Assembly: GCA_027078415.1 (NCBI GenBank)
Contig: JALWYX010000046.1
Span: forward strand, 1 to 50,060
DNA from: Thermoanaerobaculia bacterium
GTDB lineage: Bacteria > Acidobacteriota > Thermoanaerobaculia > JALWYX01
Length of the DNA stretch: 50,060 nucleotides
Direction of reading: 5' to 3'
The position numbers were made by a program, and so were the translations under genes. Shown here piece after piece: positions 17,663-26,434 of this stretch (the stretch's first letter is position 1; each line of letters begins with the position of its first letter). Under the pieces are notes generated by a model that was not told where the DNA came from, made no database searches, and saw only the letters and a list, made by a program, of their open reading frames with translations.

Positions 17663-19579
17663 ATGGAAATAAAGGTAGAAATAGAAGGGAGACACTATCT
17701 TTTTCCCAAAGGGATTACCCCTTTAGAGATTGCGAAAAAAGTGGGTTACAATCTAGAGAAGCTGGTAGGAGCAAAAGAAGATGGAACTATTAAAGATATA
17801 AGAGAACCTTTGGATAAGAGTTGTGTACTTGAATTTGTCTCTGTAGATTCTCCTGAAGCTGGTACTTTTATACGTCATAGTGCAGAGCATATTTTGGCTG
17901 ATGCGGTTAAGAGACTTTGGCCTGATACTCAGATAGATGTTGGAAGAAAAGATCATTCCAAGAAGTTTCAGTACGATTTTCTTATAGATCACAAGTTTAC
18001 CCCTGATGATCTAGAAAAGATAGAAAAAAAGATGTACGAGATAATAGCTGAAGACCATATATTTGAACGTGTTGAAATGGATCGCAAACAGGCAGAAGAG
18101 GTTTTGAGAGACAGAGGTGAGGTACTTAAGATAGAAAGATTAAAAGATATACCGGAAGGAGAGAAAATAACTTTTTATAAACATGGAGATTTTGTGGATC
18201 TGTGTAGAGGACCACATATTTTTAAAACTTCTCAGATAGGGGGAATTAAGTTACTAGATTCCTCAGGGGTTTACTATAGAGGTAACGAAAATAATCCCAT
18301 GCTTCAACGTATATACGGTACAGCTTTTGCGAGTGATAAAGAGTTGAGGGATTTTTTAAAGTATAGAGAGGAAGTAAAGTTAAGGGATCATAGGGTATTA
18401 GGTCCCAAACTTAAGTTGTTTATTTTAAATAAGTACGCTCCGGGAAGTCCTTTTTTCTTACCTAAGGGTGCTTTTGTATACAATAAACTTATAGAGTTTC
18501 TGCGTGAGTTGTACGTTAAATACGGTTATAAAGAGGTTATCACTCCTCAACTTTTTACATCGGATCTGTGGAAAATATCTGGACATTATGAAAACTACAG
18601 GGAAGCTATGTTTCTACTTGAGGTAGAGAACAATGAATATGGCCTTAAGCCTATGAATTGTCCGGCTCATTGTTTAATCTTTGCGTCTGAGTTGCGTTCC
18701 TATCGCGATCTTCCTGTAAGATTTGCTGATTTTGGAAGACTTCATAGAAACGAGCGTTCTGGTGTTATCTCAGGACTTACTAGGGTACGATCGTTCGCGC
18801 AGGATGATGCGCATATATTTTGTAGAGAGGATCAGATAGAAGAAGAGGTATCAAACGTTATCAATATGGTGCATGAGGTTTATAGTACCCTGGGCTTTAA
18901 AAATATAAAGGTTGAACTCTCTACACGACCAGAGAAGTTTATAGGATCTATAGAGATGTGGGATACTGCAGAAAAAGCTTTAAAGGATGCTTTAGAGAAA
19001 AATGAGATCGAATATGAAGTGAATAGAGGTGAGGGTGCATTTTACGGTCCTAAGATAGATTTTCAAATAGAGGACGTTTTAGAGCGGGAATGGCAACTTG
19101 CGACTATACAGCTTGACTATCAACTTCCTCGTAGGTTCGGCTTGAAATACATAGATAGTGGTTCTAAAGAACGAGTTCCAGTTATTATACATAGAGCTAT
19201 TTTAGGTTCTATAGAGCGTTTTTTTGCCGTTATGCTGGAGCAAACAAACGGTGTTTTCCCCGTATGGCTTTCTCCTATAGTGGCTGTTGTTCTTCCCGTA
19301 TCTGATAAATTTAACAGTTATGCATTGGAGGTATTTGACAAGCTGAGAAATTACAGTGTACGCGCTGAGCTGTGGAGTGGAAGTGAGAAACTTAGTTATA
19401 GAATAAGAAAGGCGCAAAGCGAGAAGATACCTTATATGGTGGTTATAGGTAAAAGAGAGCAGGAAAGCGGAGTATTGACTGTTCGCCTGCGTACAGGAGA
19501 AAATATATCGACTACTTTTGAAGATTTTGCTAATAAAGTAAGATATCTATCGATCTCTAGAGAGAGTAAATTGTGGTAA
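17663..19579 (+). CDS. thrS: Threonyl-tRNA synthetase
   Basis: A 638-residue ThrRS, the usual length for the bacterial enzyme, which charges tRNA-Thr in the cytoplasm. Domains in order: TGS (1-60), the editing domain with HSAEH (about 71-75) and DLCRGPH, the class II catalytic core (motif 2 GRLHRNERSGVISGLTRVR; NCPAHC zinc-site region near 330) and the anticodon-binding domain (VAVVLPVSDKF). The frame is open backwards through the second tRNA, but that stretch is translated tRNA. GGAGAAG at 17650-17656 sits six bases before ATG 17663, so I chose this start over ATG 17648. It heads a translation operon with no terminator visible before rpmI. Confidence 0.97.
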   Translation: MEIKVEIEGRHYLFPKGITPLEIAKKVGYNLEKLVGAKEDGTIKDIREPLDKSCVLEFVSVDSPEAGTFIRHSAEHILADAVKRLWPDTQIDVGRKDHSKKFQYDFLIDHKFTPDDLEKIEKKMYEIIAEDHIFERVEMDRKQAEEVLRDRGEVLKIERLKDIPEGEKITFYKHGDFVDLCRGPHIFKTSQIGGIKLLDSSGVYYRGNENNPMLQRIYGTAFASDKELRDFLKYREEVKLRDHRVLGPKLKLFILNKYAPGSPFFLPKGAFVYNKLIEFLRELYVKYGYKEVITPQLFTSDLWKISGHYENYREAMFLLEVENNEYGLKPMNCPAHCLIFASELRSYRDLPVRFADFGRLHRNERSGVISGLTRVRSFAQDDAHIFCREDQIEEEVSNVINMVHEVYSTLGFKNIKVELSTRPEKFIGSIEMWDTAEKALKDALEKNEIEYEVNRGEGAFYGPKIDFQIEDVLEREWQLATIQLDYQLPRRFGLKYIDSGSKERVPVIIHRAILGSIERFFAVMLEQTNGVFPVWLSPIVAVVLPVSDKFNSYALEVFDKLRNYSVRAELWSGSEKLSYRIRKAQSEKIPYMVVIGKREQESGVLTVRLRTGENISTTFEDFANKVRYLSISRESKLW

Positions 19580-19615
19580 AATCTCTCTAAATTTTTAAGA
19601 AAGTGGAGGTTTTTG

Positions 19616-19813
19616 ATGCCTAAACTGAAAACTCACAGAGGAGCGGCAAAGAGATTTAAACTTACAGCGAGCGGGAAAGTAAAAAGGAGGAAAGCTTACC
19701 ATAGTCACATATTGACAAAAAAATCGCCTAAGCGTAGAAGAAGATTACGTCAACCAGCACTTGTTGTGGGAAAACAGGCTAAAAGCGTGAAAGTGATGTT
19801 AAATTATTCCTAA
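19616..19813 (+). CDS. rpmI: Ribosomal protein bL35
   Basis: A 65-residue, highly basic protein beginning [20 protein letters not shown], the invariant start of bL35, with the following [13 protein letters not shown] segment. It belongs to the large ribosomal subunit. GGAGGT at 19605-19610 places the start at ATG 19616 rather than at TTG 19613. It follows thrS after 36 bases; infC, which usually separates the two, is absent. rplT starts 15 bases downstream. Confidence 0.97.
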   Translation: MPKLKTHRGAAKRFKLTASGKVKRRKAYHSHILTKKSPKRRRRLRQPALVVGKQAKSVKVMLNYS

Positions 19814-19828
19814 TTGTAGGAGAGACCT

Positions 19829-20185
19829 ATGAGGGTAAAGAGAGGACCTAAACGTAAAAATAGACGTAAAAAAATACTTAAACTTGCAAAAGGATACTAC
19901 GGTGCTAAATCTCGTCTTCATAGAACAGCTAAAGAAGCTGTTGAACGTTCTTTACAGTATTCTTACAGAGACCGAAGACGTAGAAAAAGAGATTTTAGGC
20001 GATTGTGGATAATTAGAATAAACGCTGCAGCTAGATTGCACGGCCTTTCTTACAGTAGATTTATGCACGGACTGGCAAAAGCTAATTGTAATATAAATAG
20101 AAAAATGTTGGCAGAACTTGCCGCTACAGATCTTCCAGCTTTTGCTGCTTACGTTGAGATATCTAAACGTGCTATGGATATGTAG
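19829..20185 (+). CDS. rplT: Ribosomal protein bL20
   Basis: A 118-residue protein with the bL20 signature ([20 protein letters not shown], then [20 protein letters not shown] and [19 protein letters not shown]). It binds 23S rRNA early in large-subunit assembly and in many bacteria represses its own rpmI-rplT mRNA. Normal length. It lies between rpmI and pheS in the conserved order, and pheS begins three bases after its stop. Confidence 0.97.
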   Translation: MRVKRGPKRKNRRKKILKLAKGYYGAKSRLHRTAKEAVERSLQYSYRDRRRRKRDFRRLWIIRINAAARLHGLSYSRFMHGLAKANCNINRKMLAELAATDLPAFAAYVEISKRAMDM

Positions 20186-20188
20186 ATT

Positions 20189-21193
20189 ATGATAGATATT
20201 GCAGAGCTGAAGGAAGAATTTAAGAGAGATATAGGTTTAGTAGATTCTATAAAAAGGCTGAATGAGGTAAAACATAAGTGGACCTCTAAGACAGGTATCT
20301 TGAAAAATTTAAGTAAGAAAATAACTTCTATTCCTTTAGAAAAGAGAGCTGAGTTTGGCAAGTTACTCAATTCGCTTAGAGACTTTGTTAGAGGGGAGAT
20401 TCAAGAGAAAGAGAAAGTTCTTAAAGAGACGCAGGAAAGAGAAAAAATAGACTTCTCTTTACCAGGAAGAAAAATCGTTCAAGGGGCTATTCACCCTGTT
20501 ACAGTAGTTATATATGAGATTATTGAGATATTCAACTCTCTAGGTTACAGTGTTGCTGAGGGACCAGAAATAGAGGATGATTTTCATAACTTTGAAGCGC
20601 TTAATATACCGCCTTACCATCCAGCACGAGATGCTCAAGATACCTTCTTTGTTAAGGGGGATCGTTTGTTGAGAACTCACACTTCTCCTGTGCAGATTCG
20701 TACGATGTTAGCAAGGAAACCACCTATAAGGATAATATGTCCGGGTAAAGTATACAGACGAGACAACGATTTGAGACATTCTCCTATGTTTCACCAGGTA
20801 GAAGGTTTAGTTGTGGATAAAGGTATAGCTTTTACCCATTTGAAAGGAACGTTGCTCTATTTTCTTCGCGAGCTGTTTGGTAAAGGTATAAACTTACGTT
20901 TTAGACCGAGTTATTTTCCTTTTACTGAACCTTCTGCTGAGGTGGATATTTCCTGTCCTTTCTGTGAAGGTAGCAACGTGTGTAAAGTTTGCGGAGGCGC
21001 TAATTGGATAGAGATATTGGGTGCTGGTATGGTTGATCCACGGGTTTTACGTAACTGTGCTATAAACCCAGACAACTATTCAGGTTTTGCTTTTGGTTTG
21101 GGTGTTGACCGGATCGCGATGATAAAATATTCGATTCCTAATATTAGAATTCTTTTTGATAACGATATAGATGTCCTTTCACAGATAAACTAG
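20189..21193 (+). CDS. pheS: Phenylalanyl-tRNA synthetase alpha subunit
   Basis: A 334-residue class II synthetase subunit of normal length. The N-terminal coiled coil (about 1-90) is followed by the catalytic core: VAEGPEIEDDFHNFEALNIP, DTFFVKGDRLLRTHTSPVQ, the motif 2 region and the C-terminal FGLGVDRIAM (motif 3). A Cys-rich segment CPFC...CKVCGGANWIEILG near 252-270 is the variant found in many PheS proteins. With PheT it forms the alpha2-beta2 enzyme that charges tRNA-Phe. It is separated from pheT by eight bases carrying an AGGAGG ribosome-binding site. Confidence 0.96.
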   Translation: MIDIAELKEEFKRDIGLVDSIKRLNEVKHKWTSKTGILKNLSKKITSIPLEKRAEFGKLLNSLRDFVRGEIQEKEKVLKETQEREKIDFSLPGRKIVQGAIHPVTVVIYEIIEIFNSLGYSVAEGPEIEDDFHNFEALNIPPYHPARDAQDTFFVKGDRLLRTHTSPVQIRTMLARKPPIRIICPGKVYRRDNDLRHSPMFHQVEGLVVDKGIAFTHLKGTLLYFLRELFGKGINLRFRPSYFPFTEPSAEVDISCPFCEGSNVCKVCGGANWIEILGAGMVDPRVLRNCAINPDNYSGFAFGLGVDRIAMIKYSIPNIRILFDNDIDVLSQIN

Positions 21194-21201
21194 GAGGATA
21201 T

Positions 21202-23220
21202 ATGTTGGTTCTGTGGTCATGGGTAAGGGAATTTCTCCCTAGTTTGAAAGTGTCTCCGGAAGAGGCAGCTGATAAACTCACCATGGTTGGTTTAAATGTA
21301 GAAGAGGTGAGCAAAGTTGAAAACGATTGGGTCTTCGATATAGAGGTGACCGCCAACCGAGGAGACGTGATGAGTCATCTAGGGGTTGCACGGGAGCTTA
21401 TGGCTATCTACGGTTTAGATTCCTTACAGATGCCTATAGTAATAGAGAGTATGGATGCTCCTATAGATAAAGAACTCGTTTTTATAGAAGATCGTTTCGG
21501 TTGCAGAAGGTATAAGGCTATAGTAGTTAGAGATATACCTAGTGATAAAAATTGTTCTCTAATAGCAGAAAGATTAGAAAAACTAGGTTTTTCCTCTGTT
21601 AACCCTCTTGTTGATATATCGAACTACGTTATGCTAGAAGTGGGACAACCTTTACATTTTTTCGATATTAGAAAGCTAAGTAATGAAAAGGTGATAGTAA
21701 GAAGAGCTAAGGATGGCGAGAAAACTGTTTCTTTAGATGAAGTTGAAAGGGAATTGAACAGTAACGATCTAGTTATAGCGGATAAAGAGAAAGTAATAGC
21801 TATAGCTGGGATAATTGGATCAGCGTCTAGTGAAGTAGACGAGGAAACATCTTCTATTTTTATAGAAAGTGCATGGTTTGATCCTATTTTAATCAGGCGC
21901 ACTTCAAAAAAACTTAATTTAAAAACTGAAGCATCTGCACGCTTTGAAAAAGGTACTGATCCAGCGATAGTTTCATACGCTGCAAGGAGAGCTGTATATC
22001 TTATAAAGAAATTTTTAGGAGGTAATATTTCTAGAAGAGTCTTCGTAGTAGGCGAAAATGTTTCTCCTCCAAAAATGATATATATAGATATAAATAACCT
22101 TAATCAATTTGCAGGAGTAGAAATAGAGAAGGAAAAAGTAAAAACTATATTAGGATCTCTGGGTTTTGAAGTTGAAACGTCCGGTAATCTCTTGACAGTT
22201 GTACCTCCTACATATAGACGTTTCGATGTGGAAGAAAAAGCAGATCTTTACGAGGAGATCCTGAGATTCGTAGGATTCGATAATTTACCCTACGAATTGC
22301 CCGCCTTTCCAGGTAAAGATGCTGGTGATCCACCTGTTATTAAAATAAGGAAGAGAGCAAGAACTTACTTTAAAAGTGTAGGTTTTTACGAAGCTATTAA
22401 TTACTCTTTTGTAGATCCTACTTTTAATGAAAAGTATATAAGCCTTATAGAAGGAGAAGAGGTGGAACTTGTTAATCCTCTTTCTAACAACAACTCACGC
22501 ATGAGAAAGTCTCTTCTACCAGGATTATTACAAAATCTTTCGTATAATGTAAGGCGAGGTAAACTTTTTGGAACCATTTTTGAAATAGGTAACGTATATT
22601 CGTGGAAAAAGAGTAAAAATCTTTTCACAGAGGTTGAACTGTGTGCGGCTGTTGCAGGTGGTAAGCGAGGAACACCTTGGGATAAGATAAGAGACTTAGA
22701 TTTTTACTGGTTTAAAGGAGTTATTGAAAAATTTTTTACCGATTTTGGTATAGAGTTAGATTTTGAAGAGTCTAATGTAAAAGGTTTTAGACAAGCTGCT
22801 TTTATAAGAATAGAAGGTGAAATAGTAGGTGTTATAGGTGAACTTGAAGTTGCAGATAAACGTGTTCATTTCCCCGTTTGGGGAGCGGAATTTATGTTGC
22901 AGAAGATTTTAGAGTATGCAAAGCAGATAAGCGTAGTTTTACCCTCTAAATTCCCCGCTATAACGTTCGATTACACCGTTCAGCATCCTAAAGGAGTTCA
23001 ATGGAGAGAAATAGAAAGTGTGATAGAGCGTTATAAGTCTAAGTATTTAAATACTTTCTTTCTTTACGATCGTTATGAGGGCAAAGGAGTCCCAAGCGGT
23101 ATGGTCAACACTACTATAAGGTTTGTTTACCAAAGTAAAGAGGGATCTTTGAGTAAAAAAGATATAGAAGAGTTGCACACATTGTTGATAGAAAAATTGG
23201 ATTCTTGGAGGAAAGTATGA
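21202..23220 (+). CDS. pheT: Phenylalanyl-tRNA synthetase beta subunit, short form without the tRNA-binding OB domain
   Basis: A 672-residue PheT, more than 100 residues shorter than the usual ~800. The B1 start (WSWVREFLPSLKVS, KLTMVGLNVEEVSKVE) passes directly into DIEVTANRGDVMSHLGVAREL; in standard PheT about 110 residues of an EMAP/OB-type tRNA-binding domain are inserted between these two points. The editing B3/B4 domain (VDISNYVMLEVGQPLHFFD), B5, the catalytic-like core (RARTYFKSVGFYEAINYSF) and the C-terminal FDX-ACB domain (FDYTVQHPKGVQWREIE) are all present and the frame is intact, so this is a domain-loss form rather than a broken gene. Its TGA overlaps the ATG of the zapB-like gene (ATGA). 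Confidence 0.94.
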   Translation: MLVLWSWVREFLPSLKVSPEEAADKLTMVGLNVEEVSKVENDWVFDIEVTANRGDVMSHLGVARELMAIYGLDSLQMPIVIESMDAPIDKELVFIEDRFGCRRYKAIVVRDIPSDKNCSLIAERLEKLGFSSVNPLVDISNYVMLEVGQPLHFFDIRKLSNEKVIVRRAKDGEKTVSLDEVERELNSNDLVIADKEKVIAIAGIIGSASSEVDEETSSIFIESAWFDPILIRRTSKKLNLKTEASARFEKGTDPAIVSYAARRAVYLIKKFLGGNISRRVFVVGENVSPPKMIYIDINNLNQFAGVEIEKEKVKTILGSLGFEVETSGNLLTVVPPTYRRFDVEEKADLYEEILRFVGFDNLPYELPAFPGKDAGDPPVIKIRKRARTYFKSVGFYEAINYSFVDPTFNEKYISLIEGEEVELVNPLSNNNSRMRKSLLPGLLQNLSYNVRRGKLFGTIFEIGNVYSWKKSKNLFTEVELCAAVAGGKRGTPWDKIRDLDFYWFKGVIEKFFTDFGIELDFEESNVKGFRQAAFIRIEGEIVGVIGELEVADKRVHFPVWGAEFMLQKILEYAKQISVVLPSKFPAITFDYTVQHPKGVQWREIESVIERYKSKYLNTFFLYDRYEGKGVPSGMVNTTIRFVYQSKEGSLSKKDIEELHTLLIEKLDSWRKV

Positions 23221-23454
23221 ATGAACAGCTGGTTGAGCACTTGTCGAAAATTGTAGCCAGGGGTAGAGACTGAAATAGATAATTTAAGAAAGGAAAACCT
23301 TAAACTTAAAGATGAGTCGGAACTTTTGCGTAAAAGAATATCGGAGCTTGAATCGTATATTTCCAACATGGAGAAATCTAGAGATGAAGCTAAACAAAAA
23401 ATATTGATTCTTATAAATAAGTTGGAAGATATACTAGATTCTATTAGTGATTAA
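23217..23454 (+). pseudogene. ZapB-like coiled-coil cell-division gene, broken by one extra base
   Basis: From ATG 23217, which overlaps the pheT stop, the frame encodes MNEQLVEHLSKIVAR and then stops at TGA 23271. Removing one base from the GGGG run at 23260-23263 joins it to a frame that stays open to TAA 23452-23454. The repaired product has about 78 residues and is a continuous coiled coil with leucine heptads (VETEIDNLRKENLKLKDE, then LLRKRISELESYISN). A small coiled-coil protein of this kind sits just before zapA in many bacteria and helps to organise the Z-ring. No usable start codon exists near the beginning of the second frame. It may be a sequencing or assembly error in the G-run, a real mutation, or programmed +1 frameshifting. 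Confidence 0.6.
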
Positions 23455-23548
23455 GGGATAAATTTTGTCACGATCTGGTAAGAATATTTCCTCACTATGT
23501 ACTAGGAGTTTATAGAGTATTTTGTTTTGGTATATAAAAATGTAAAAT

Positions 23549-23554
23549 ATAATG
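23549..23554 (+). promoter_or_regulatory. -10 element of a likely promoter for zapA (and the RNA behind it)
   Basis: A perfect TATAAT lies 33 bases before the zapA GTG in the 132-base gap after the zapB-like gene. The -35 region is weak: TTTTGG at 23526-23531 gives a 17-base spacer. It would allow zapA and the downstream structured RNA to be transcribed apart from pheST. Confidence 0.45.
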
Positions 23555-23586
23555 AGAGTATTTGTGCTTGTGCAGCAAGGTGAAGT

Positions 23587-23877
23587 GTGGGAAGCAGGAA
23601 AGTAGTTATTTTTGGTAAGGAGTATAAACTGCGTTGTGATGAAGGGGAAGAAAATTATATAGATAAGGTTGCTGCAAAGGTAGATAAGCTTATGTGGAAG
23701 ATGGCAAAGGCGTTGAAGGAAAACGATGAGTGTAAAATTGCAATTTTGGTCGCTCTCAATTTAGCTGAGGAGAATATAAGGCATCAAGAAGTTGAAAGAA
23801 AAATTTCTGAACTTATCTTGCGTTTGGAAAAAAGTTTGGTTGATGAAAAGGTCAACAGCTCTCTACGTCAGGTGTGA
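23587..23877 (+). CDS. zapA: Cell division protein ZapA
   Basis: A 96-residue ZapA-like protein. The N-terminal beta-hairpin (KVVIFGKEYKLRCDEGEENYIDKVAAKVD) is the ZapA signature, followed by a long helix (ALNLAEENIRHQEVERKISELILRLE) for dimerisation and tetramerisation. ZapA cross-links FtsZ filaments at the division site. It begins with GTG 23587 with AGGTGA just upstream. The order pheST-zapB-like-zapA and the structured RNA after it support the call. Confidence 0.88.
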   Translation: MGSRKVVIFGKEYKLRCDEGEENYIDKVAAKVDKLMWKMAKALKENDECKIAILVALNLAEENIRHQEVERKISELILRLEKSLVDEKVNSSLRQV

Positions 23878-23887
23878 TAGTATGAAA

Positions 23888-24056
23888 CGGTGCGGAACCA
23901 ACAGTAATCTCAAGGGAGCCCTGCTCCGTCTATCTGGTGCCAGGTCTAAAGGGGCTAGGCTAAGGATATATGGGGGGGTACCCACTTGGCGGGAGAGGGT
24001 TCCTGGACCCGTTCTCTATCTCCTGGCGTAGAGAGCATCTGTTCTTCCCCTTCGAT
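23888..24056 (+). ncRNA. ssrS: Probable 6S RNA
   Basis: A GC-rich island of about 170 bases in an AT-rich neighbourhood, lying between zapA and rny with no sensible reading frame. It folds on paper into one long interrupted rod. Outer stem GGAA/TTCC (23894-23897 with 24045-24048) and AACAG/CTGTT (23900-23904 with 24039-24043); TCTC/GAGA (23908-23911 with 24031-24034); GGAG/CTCC (23915-23918 with 24020-24023); an open central bubble; GGTGCCAGG/CCTGGACC (23936-23944 with 24002-24009); and a distal GCTAAG/CTTGGC stem (23959-23964 with 23985-23990). A rod with a large central bubble, about 170-190 bases, next to zapA is the profile of 6S RNA, which mimics an open promoter and binds sigma-70 RNA polymerase. 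The exact ends are estimates. Confidence 0.65.
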
Positions 24057-24077
24057 TAGATATTTGGGTGTGAAGAA

Positions 24078-25643
24078 GTGGAAGTGATTACTGCTGTAGT
24101 TATCGGAATAGCAGTAGGTTTGTTGACAGGAGGTGTGGTTTATCTATTTTGGGTGAAACCTAAAGGTGAAAAAATAGTATCTCAAGCTTATAAGCAAGCT
24201 AAGGAGATATTGGAGCAGGCTGATAAAGAAAAGCAGGCGAAACTTAAAGAAGCGGAGGTTGTAGCAAAGGAGAAATTGTTACAAGCTAGGGCAGAATTTG
24301 AGAAAGTATCACGTCAAAGGCGTAATGAATTGGAAGAGTTTGAGAGAAGACTGACTCAAAGGGAAGACACGCTGGAGAGAAAAAGTAGAGATCTCTATGA
24401 TTTGGAAAAGGAACTCAGAAACCAAGAAAAAGAGATCGATAAAAAGATAAAAGAGATAGAGACAAAAGAGAGAGAATTGGATAAACTGATTGAAGAACAG
24501 CAACATAAACTTGAACAACTTTCAGGTATAACTGCCCAGGAAGCAAAAGAAGAATTAATTCGTTTAGTTGAGAATGAAGCTAGGATAGAAGCAGCTCACC
24601 TTATGAGAAAGATAGAAGAAGAGACCAAGGAAAATGCTGTTCAAGAGGCTCAAAAAATTATAGCTACCGCTATTCAAAAAATAGCCTCTGATTATGTATC
24701 GGAGACTACAGTTAGTGTAGTTAATTTACCCAATGACGAGATGAAAGGGAGGATTATAGGTAGAGAAGGTAGAAATATAAGAACTTTTGAGTCGATATTA
24801 GGAGTGGATTTAATAGTAGACGATACCCCAAAAGCCGTTGTGATATCTAGTTTTGATCCGATTAGGAGAGCTATCGCTAAATTGGCTCTAGAGAGACTTA
24901 TAGTTGATGGGAGGATTCATCCCGCCAGGATAGAGGAAATTACAGCTAAGGTGCAGGAGGAGTTTGAAGAACATTTGGTTGAGGTAGGGAAAAAGACGTT
25001 ACTTAAGTTGAATATTTCACGTATGCATCCTGAGCTTGTTAAGTTGCTTGGAAAACTCAAATATAGAACTTCCTATGGTCAAAATGTATTGGATCACTCG
25101 ATAGACGTTGCCTTTTTAGCTGCTTCTATGGCGGCAGAGCTTAAGGTGAACGTGCAAATAGCTAAAAGGGCGGGGTTGTTACATGATATCGGTAAAGCGG
25201 TAGATAGAGAGATGGAGGGTGGCCATCTTGAGTTGGGACGTATGCTTTTGCGTAAATATGGTGAGTCGGAAAAAGTAATTCATGCTATGGAGTGTCACCA
25301 CGGAGATTACGAGCCGAGAAGTGTAGAAGCTGTGCTTGTTACAGCGGCAGACGCAATGTCTGCTGTTAGACCAGGTGCTAGAAGAGAAGTTCTAGAAGCG
25401 TATATGAGAAGATTGGAAAAACTAGAAGAGATAGCATCTTCTTTTGAAGGAGTAAAACAGTGCTATGCCATACAAGCAGGTAGAGAGATAAGAATAATAG
25501 TAGATAGTAAAAAAATATCGGATGAAGAGGCTATATGGTTGGCAAGGAATATTGCAAAAAAAGTTGAAGAGGAGTTAACCTATCCTGGACAGATCAAAGT
25601 TACCGTTATAAGAGAAGTTAGAAGCGTAGAGTACGCTAGATAA
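24078..25643 (+). CDS. rny: Ribonuclease Y
   Basis: A 521-residue membrane-anchored endoribonuclease that starts decay of many mRNAs. In order: N-terminal transmembrane helix (about 4-27), a long coiled coil (about 30-190), a KH RNA-binding domain ([15 protein letters not shown] near 230-245), and an HD domain ([11 protein letters not shown], then [10 protein letters not shown] near 366-375) that carries the metal-dependent active site. Length and domains are normal. The start is GTG 24078 with a weak ribosome-binding site. Its stop TAA overlaps the ATG of the ymdB-like gene by one base, the common rny-ymdB arrangement. Confidence 0.96.
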   Translation: MEVITAVVIGIAVGLLTGGVVYLFWVKPKGEKIVSQAYKQAKEILEQADKEKQAKLKEAEVVAKEKLLQARAEFEKVSRQRRNELEEFERRLTQREDTLERKSRDLYDLEKELRNQEKEIDKKIKEIETKERELDKLIEEQQHKLEQLSGITAQEAKEELIRLVENEARIEAAHLMRKIEEETKENAVQEAQKIIATAIQKIASDYVSETTVSVVNLPNDEMKGRIIGREGRNIRTFESILGVDLIVDDTPKAVVISSFDPIRRAIAKLALERLIVDGRIHPARIEEITAKVQEEFEEHLVEVGKKTLLKLNISRMHPELVKLLGKLKYRTSYGQNVLDHSIDVAFLAASMAAELKVNVQIAKRAGLLHDIGKAVDREMEGGHLELGRMLLRKYGESEKVIHAMECHHGDYEPRSVEAVLVTAADAMSAVRPGARREVLEAYMRRLEKLEEIASSFEGVKQCYAIQAGREIRIIVDSKKISDEEAIWLARNIAKKVEEELTYPGQIKVTVIREVRSVEYAR

Positions 25644-26431
25644 TGAAAGTTTTATTTGTAGGTGATGTAGTAGGTAAACCTGGGAGAAGAGCTTTAAAAT
25701 ATCTATTACCTGCAATTATAGAAGAAGAAAAAATAGACTTTACCATAGTTAACGTAGATAACGCCGCAGGTGGTTTTGGAATCACTTTAAATATATTTAA
25801 TGAACTAAAAAAATTGTCTATAGATTGTCTGACGGCCGGAGACCATTTTAATGATAAAGCAGCTGAATACTCAAAGATAGTTGGTTTATCAAAAGATTTG
25901 ATAAGACCATTAAATGTAAAAGGAGATTATCCAGGTGAAGGAGTGTTTATAGGGGAGAGCAAAAGTGGCATAAAAATAGTAGTTTTGCATTTAATCGGTA
26001 CAGTTTTTATGAAAAACAGTGTTTCACCTTTTAAATTTGCTGAATCTTTCATACCAAAGCTTAGAGAGGTAAGTAATGTTATAGTTGTAGATTTACACGC
26101 AGAAGCTACAAGTGAAAAACAGGCTATGGGTTTTTTTCTAGATGGTAAAGTGAGCGCTGTAATAGGGACGCACACCCATGTTCCTACCGCAGATGAAAGA
26201 ATATTACCAAAAGGAACAGCTTTTATATCTGATGTTGGTATGACTGGAGCTTATAAGTCTATTATAGGATTCTCTCTGGATTCTTCTATTCCTAGGTTTA
26301 TCGGTTATAATAATTCCTACCTTAAAGTAGCAAAGGAAGAGGTTAAGCTTTCAGGTTGTATAATAGAAATTGATGAAGAGTCGGGGAGATCTACCGGTAT
26401 AAAGAGAATAGTCAAACCTTTGGAATATTAA
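25643..26431 (+). CDS. YmdB-like metallophosphoesterase
   Basis: A 262-residue protein of the TIGR00282/YmdB family ([50 protein letters not shown]). Characterised members bind two metals and hydrolyse cyclic nucleotides such as 2',3'-cAMP, affecting biofilm and motility choices. The family's usual metal-binding GNHxWD motif reads GDHFND here (near residue 73), so Asp replaces the Asn ligand and Asn replaces Trp. The usual ENAAGG is DNAAGG. The enzyme may have altered activity. It is translationally coupled to rny by a one-base overlap and followed after three bases by a glycosyltransferase gene. Confidence 0.88.
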   Translation: MKVLFVGDVVGKPGRRALKYLLPAIIEEEKIDFTIVNVDNAAGGFGITLNIFNELKKLSIDCLTAGDHFNDKAAEYSKIVGLSKDLIRPLNVKGDYPGEGVFIGESKSGIKIVVLHLIGTVFMKNSVSPFKFAESFIPKLREVSNVIVVDLHAEATSEKQAMGFFLDGKVSAVIGTHTHVPTADERILPKGTAFISDVGMTGAYKSIIGFSLDSSIPRFIGYNNSYLKVAKEEVKLSGCIIEIDEESGRSTGIKRIVKPLEY

Positions 26432-26434
26432 CTT

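Noticed and set aside
23881-24031. Open plus frame over the zapA-rny gap (part of a 79-codon frame)
   Set aside because: It covers the structured GC-rich RNA, has no ribosome-binding site and overlaps the end of zapA in another frame.
23888-24056. Reading the zapA-rny RNA as SRP RNA or RNase P RNA
   Set aside because: The conserved GGUCAGGUCCGGAAGGAAGC tetraloop region of SRP RNA and the GAGGAAAGUCC motif of RNase P RNA are absent.
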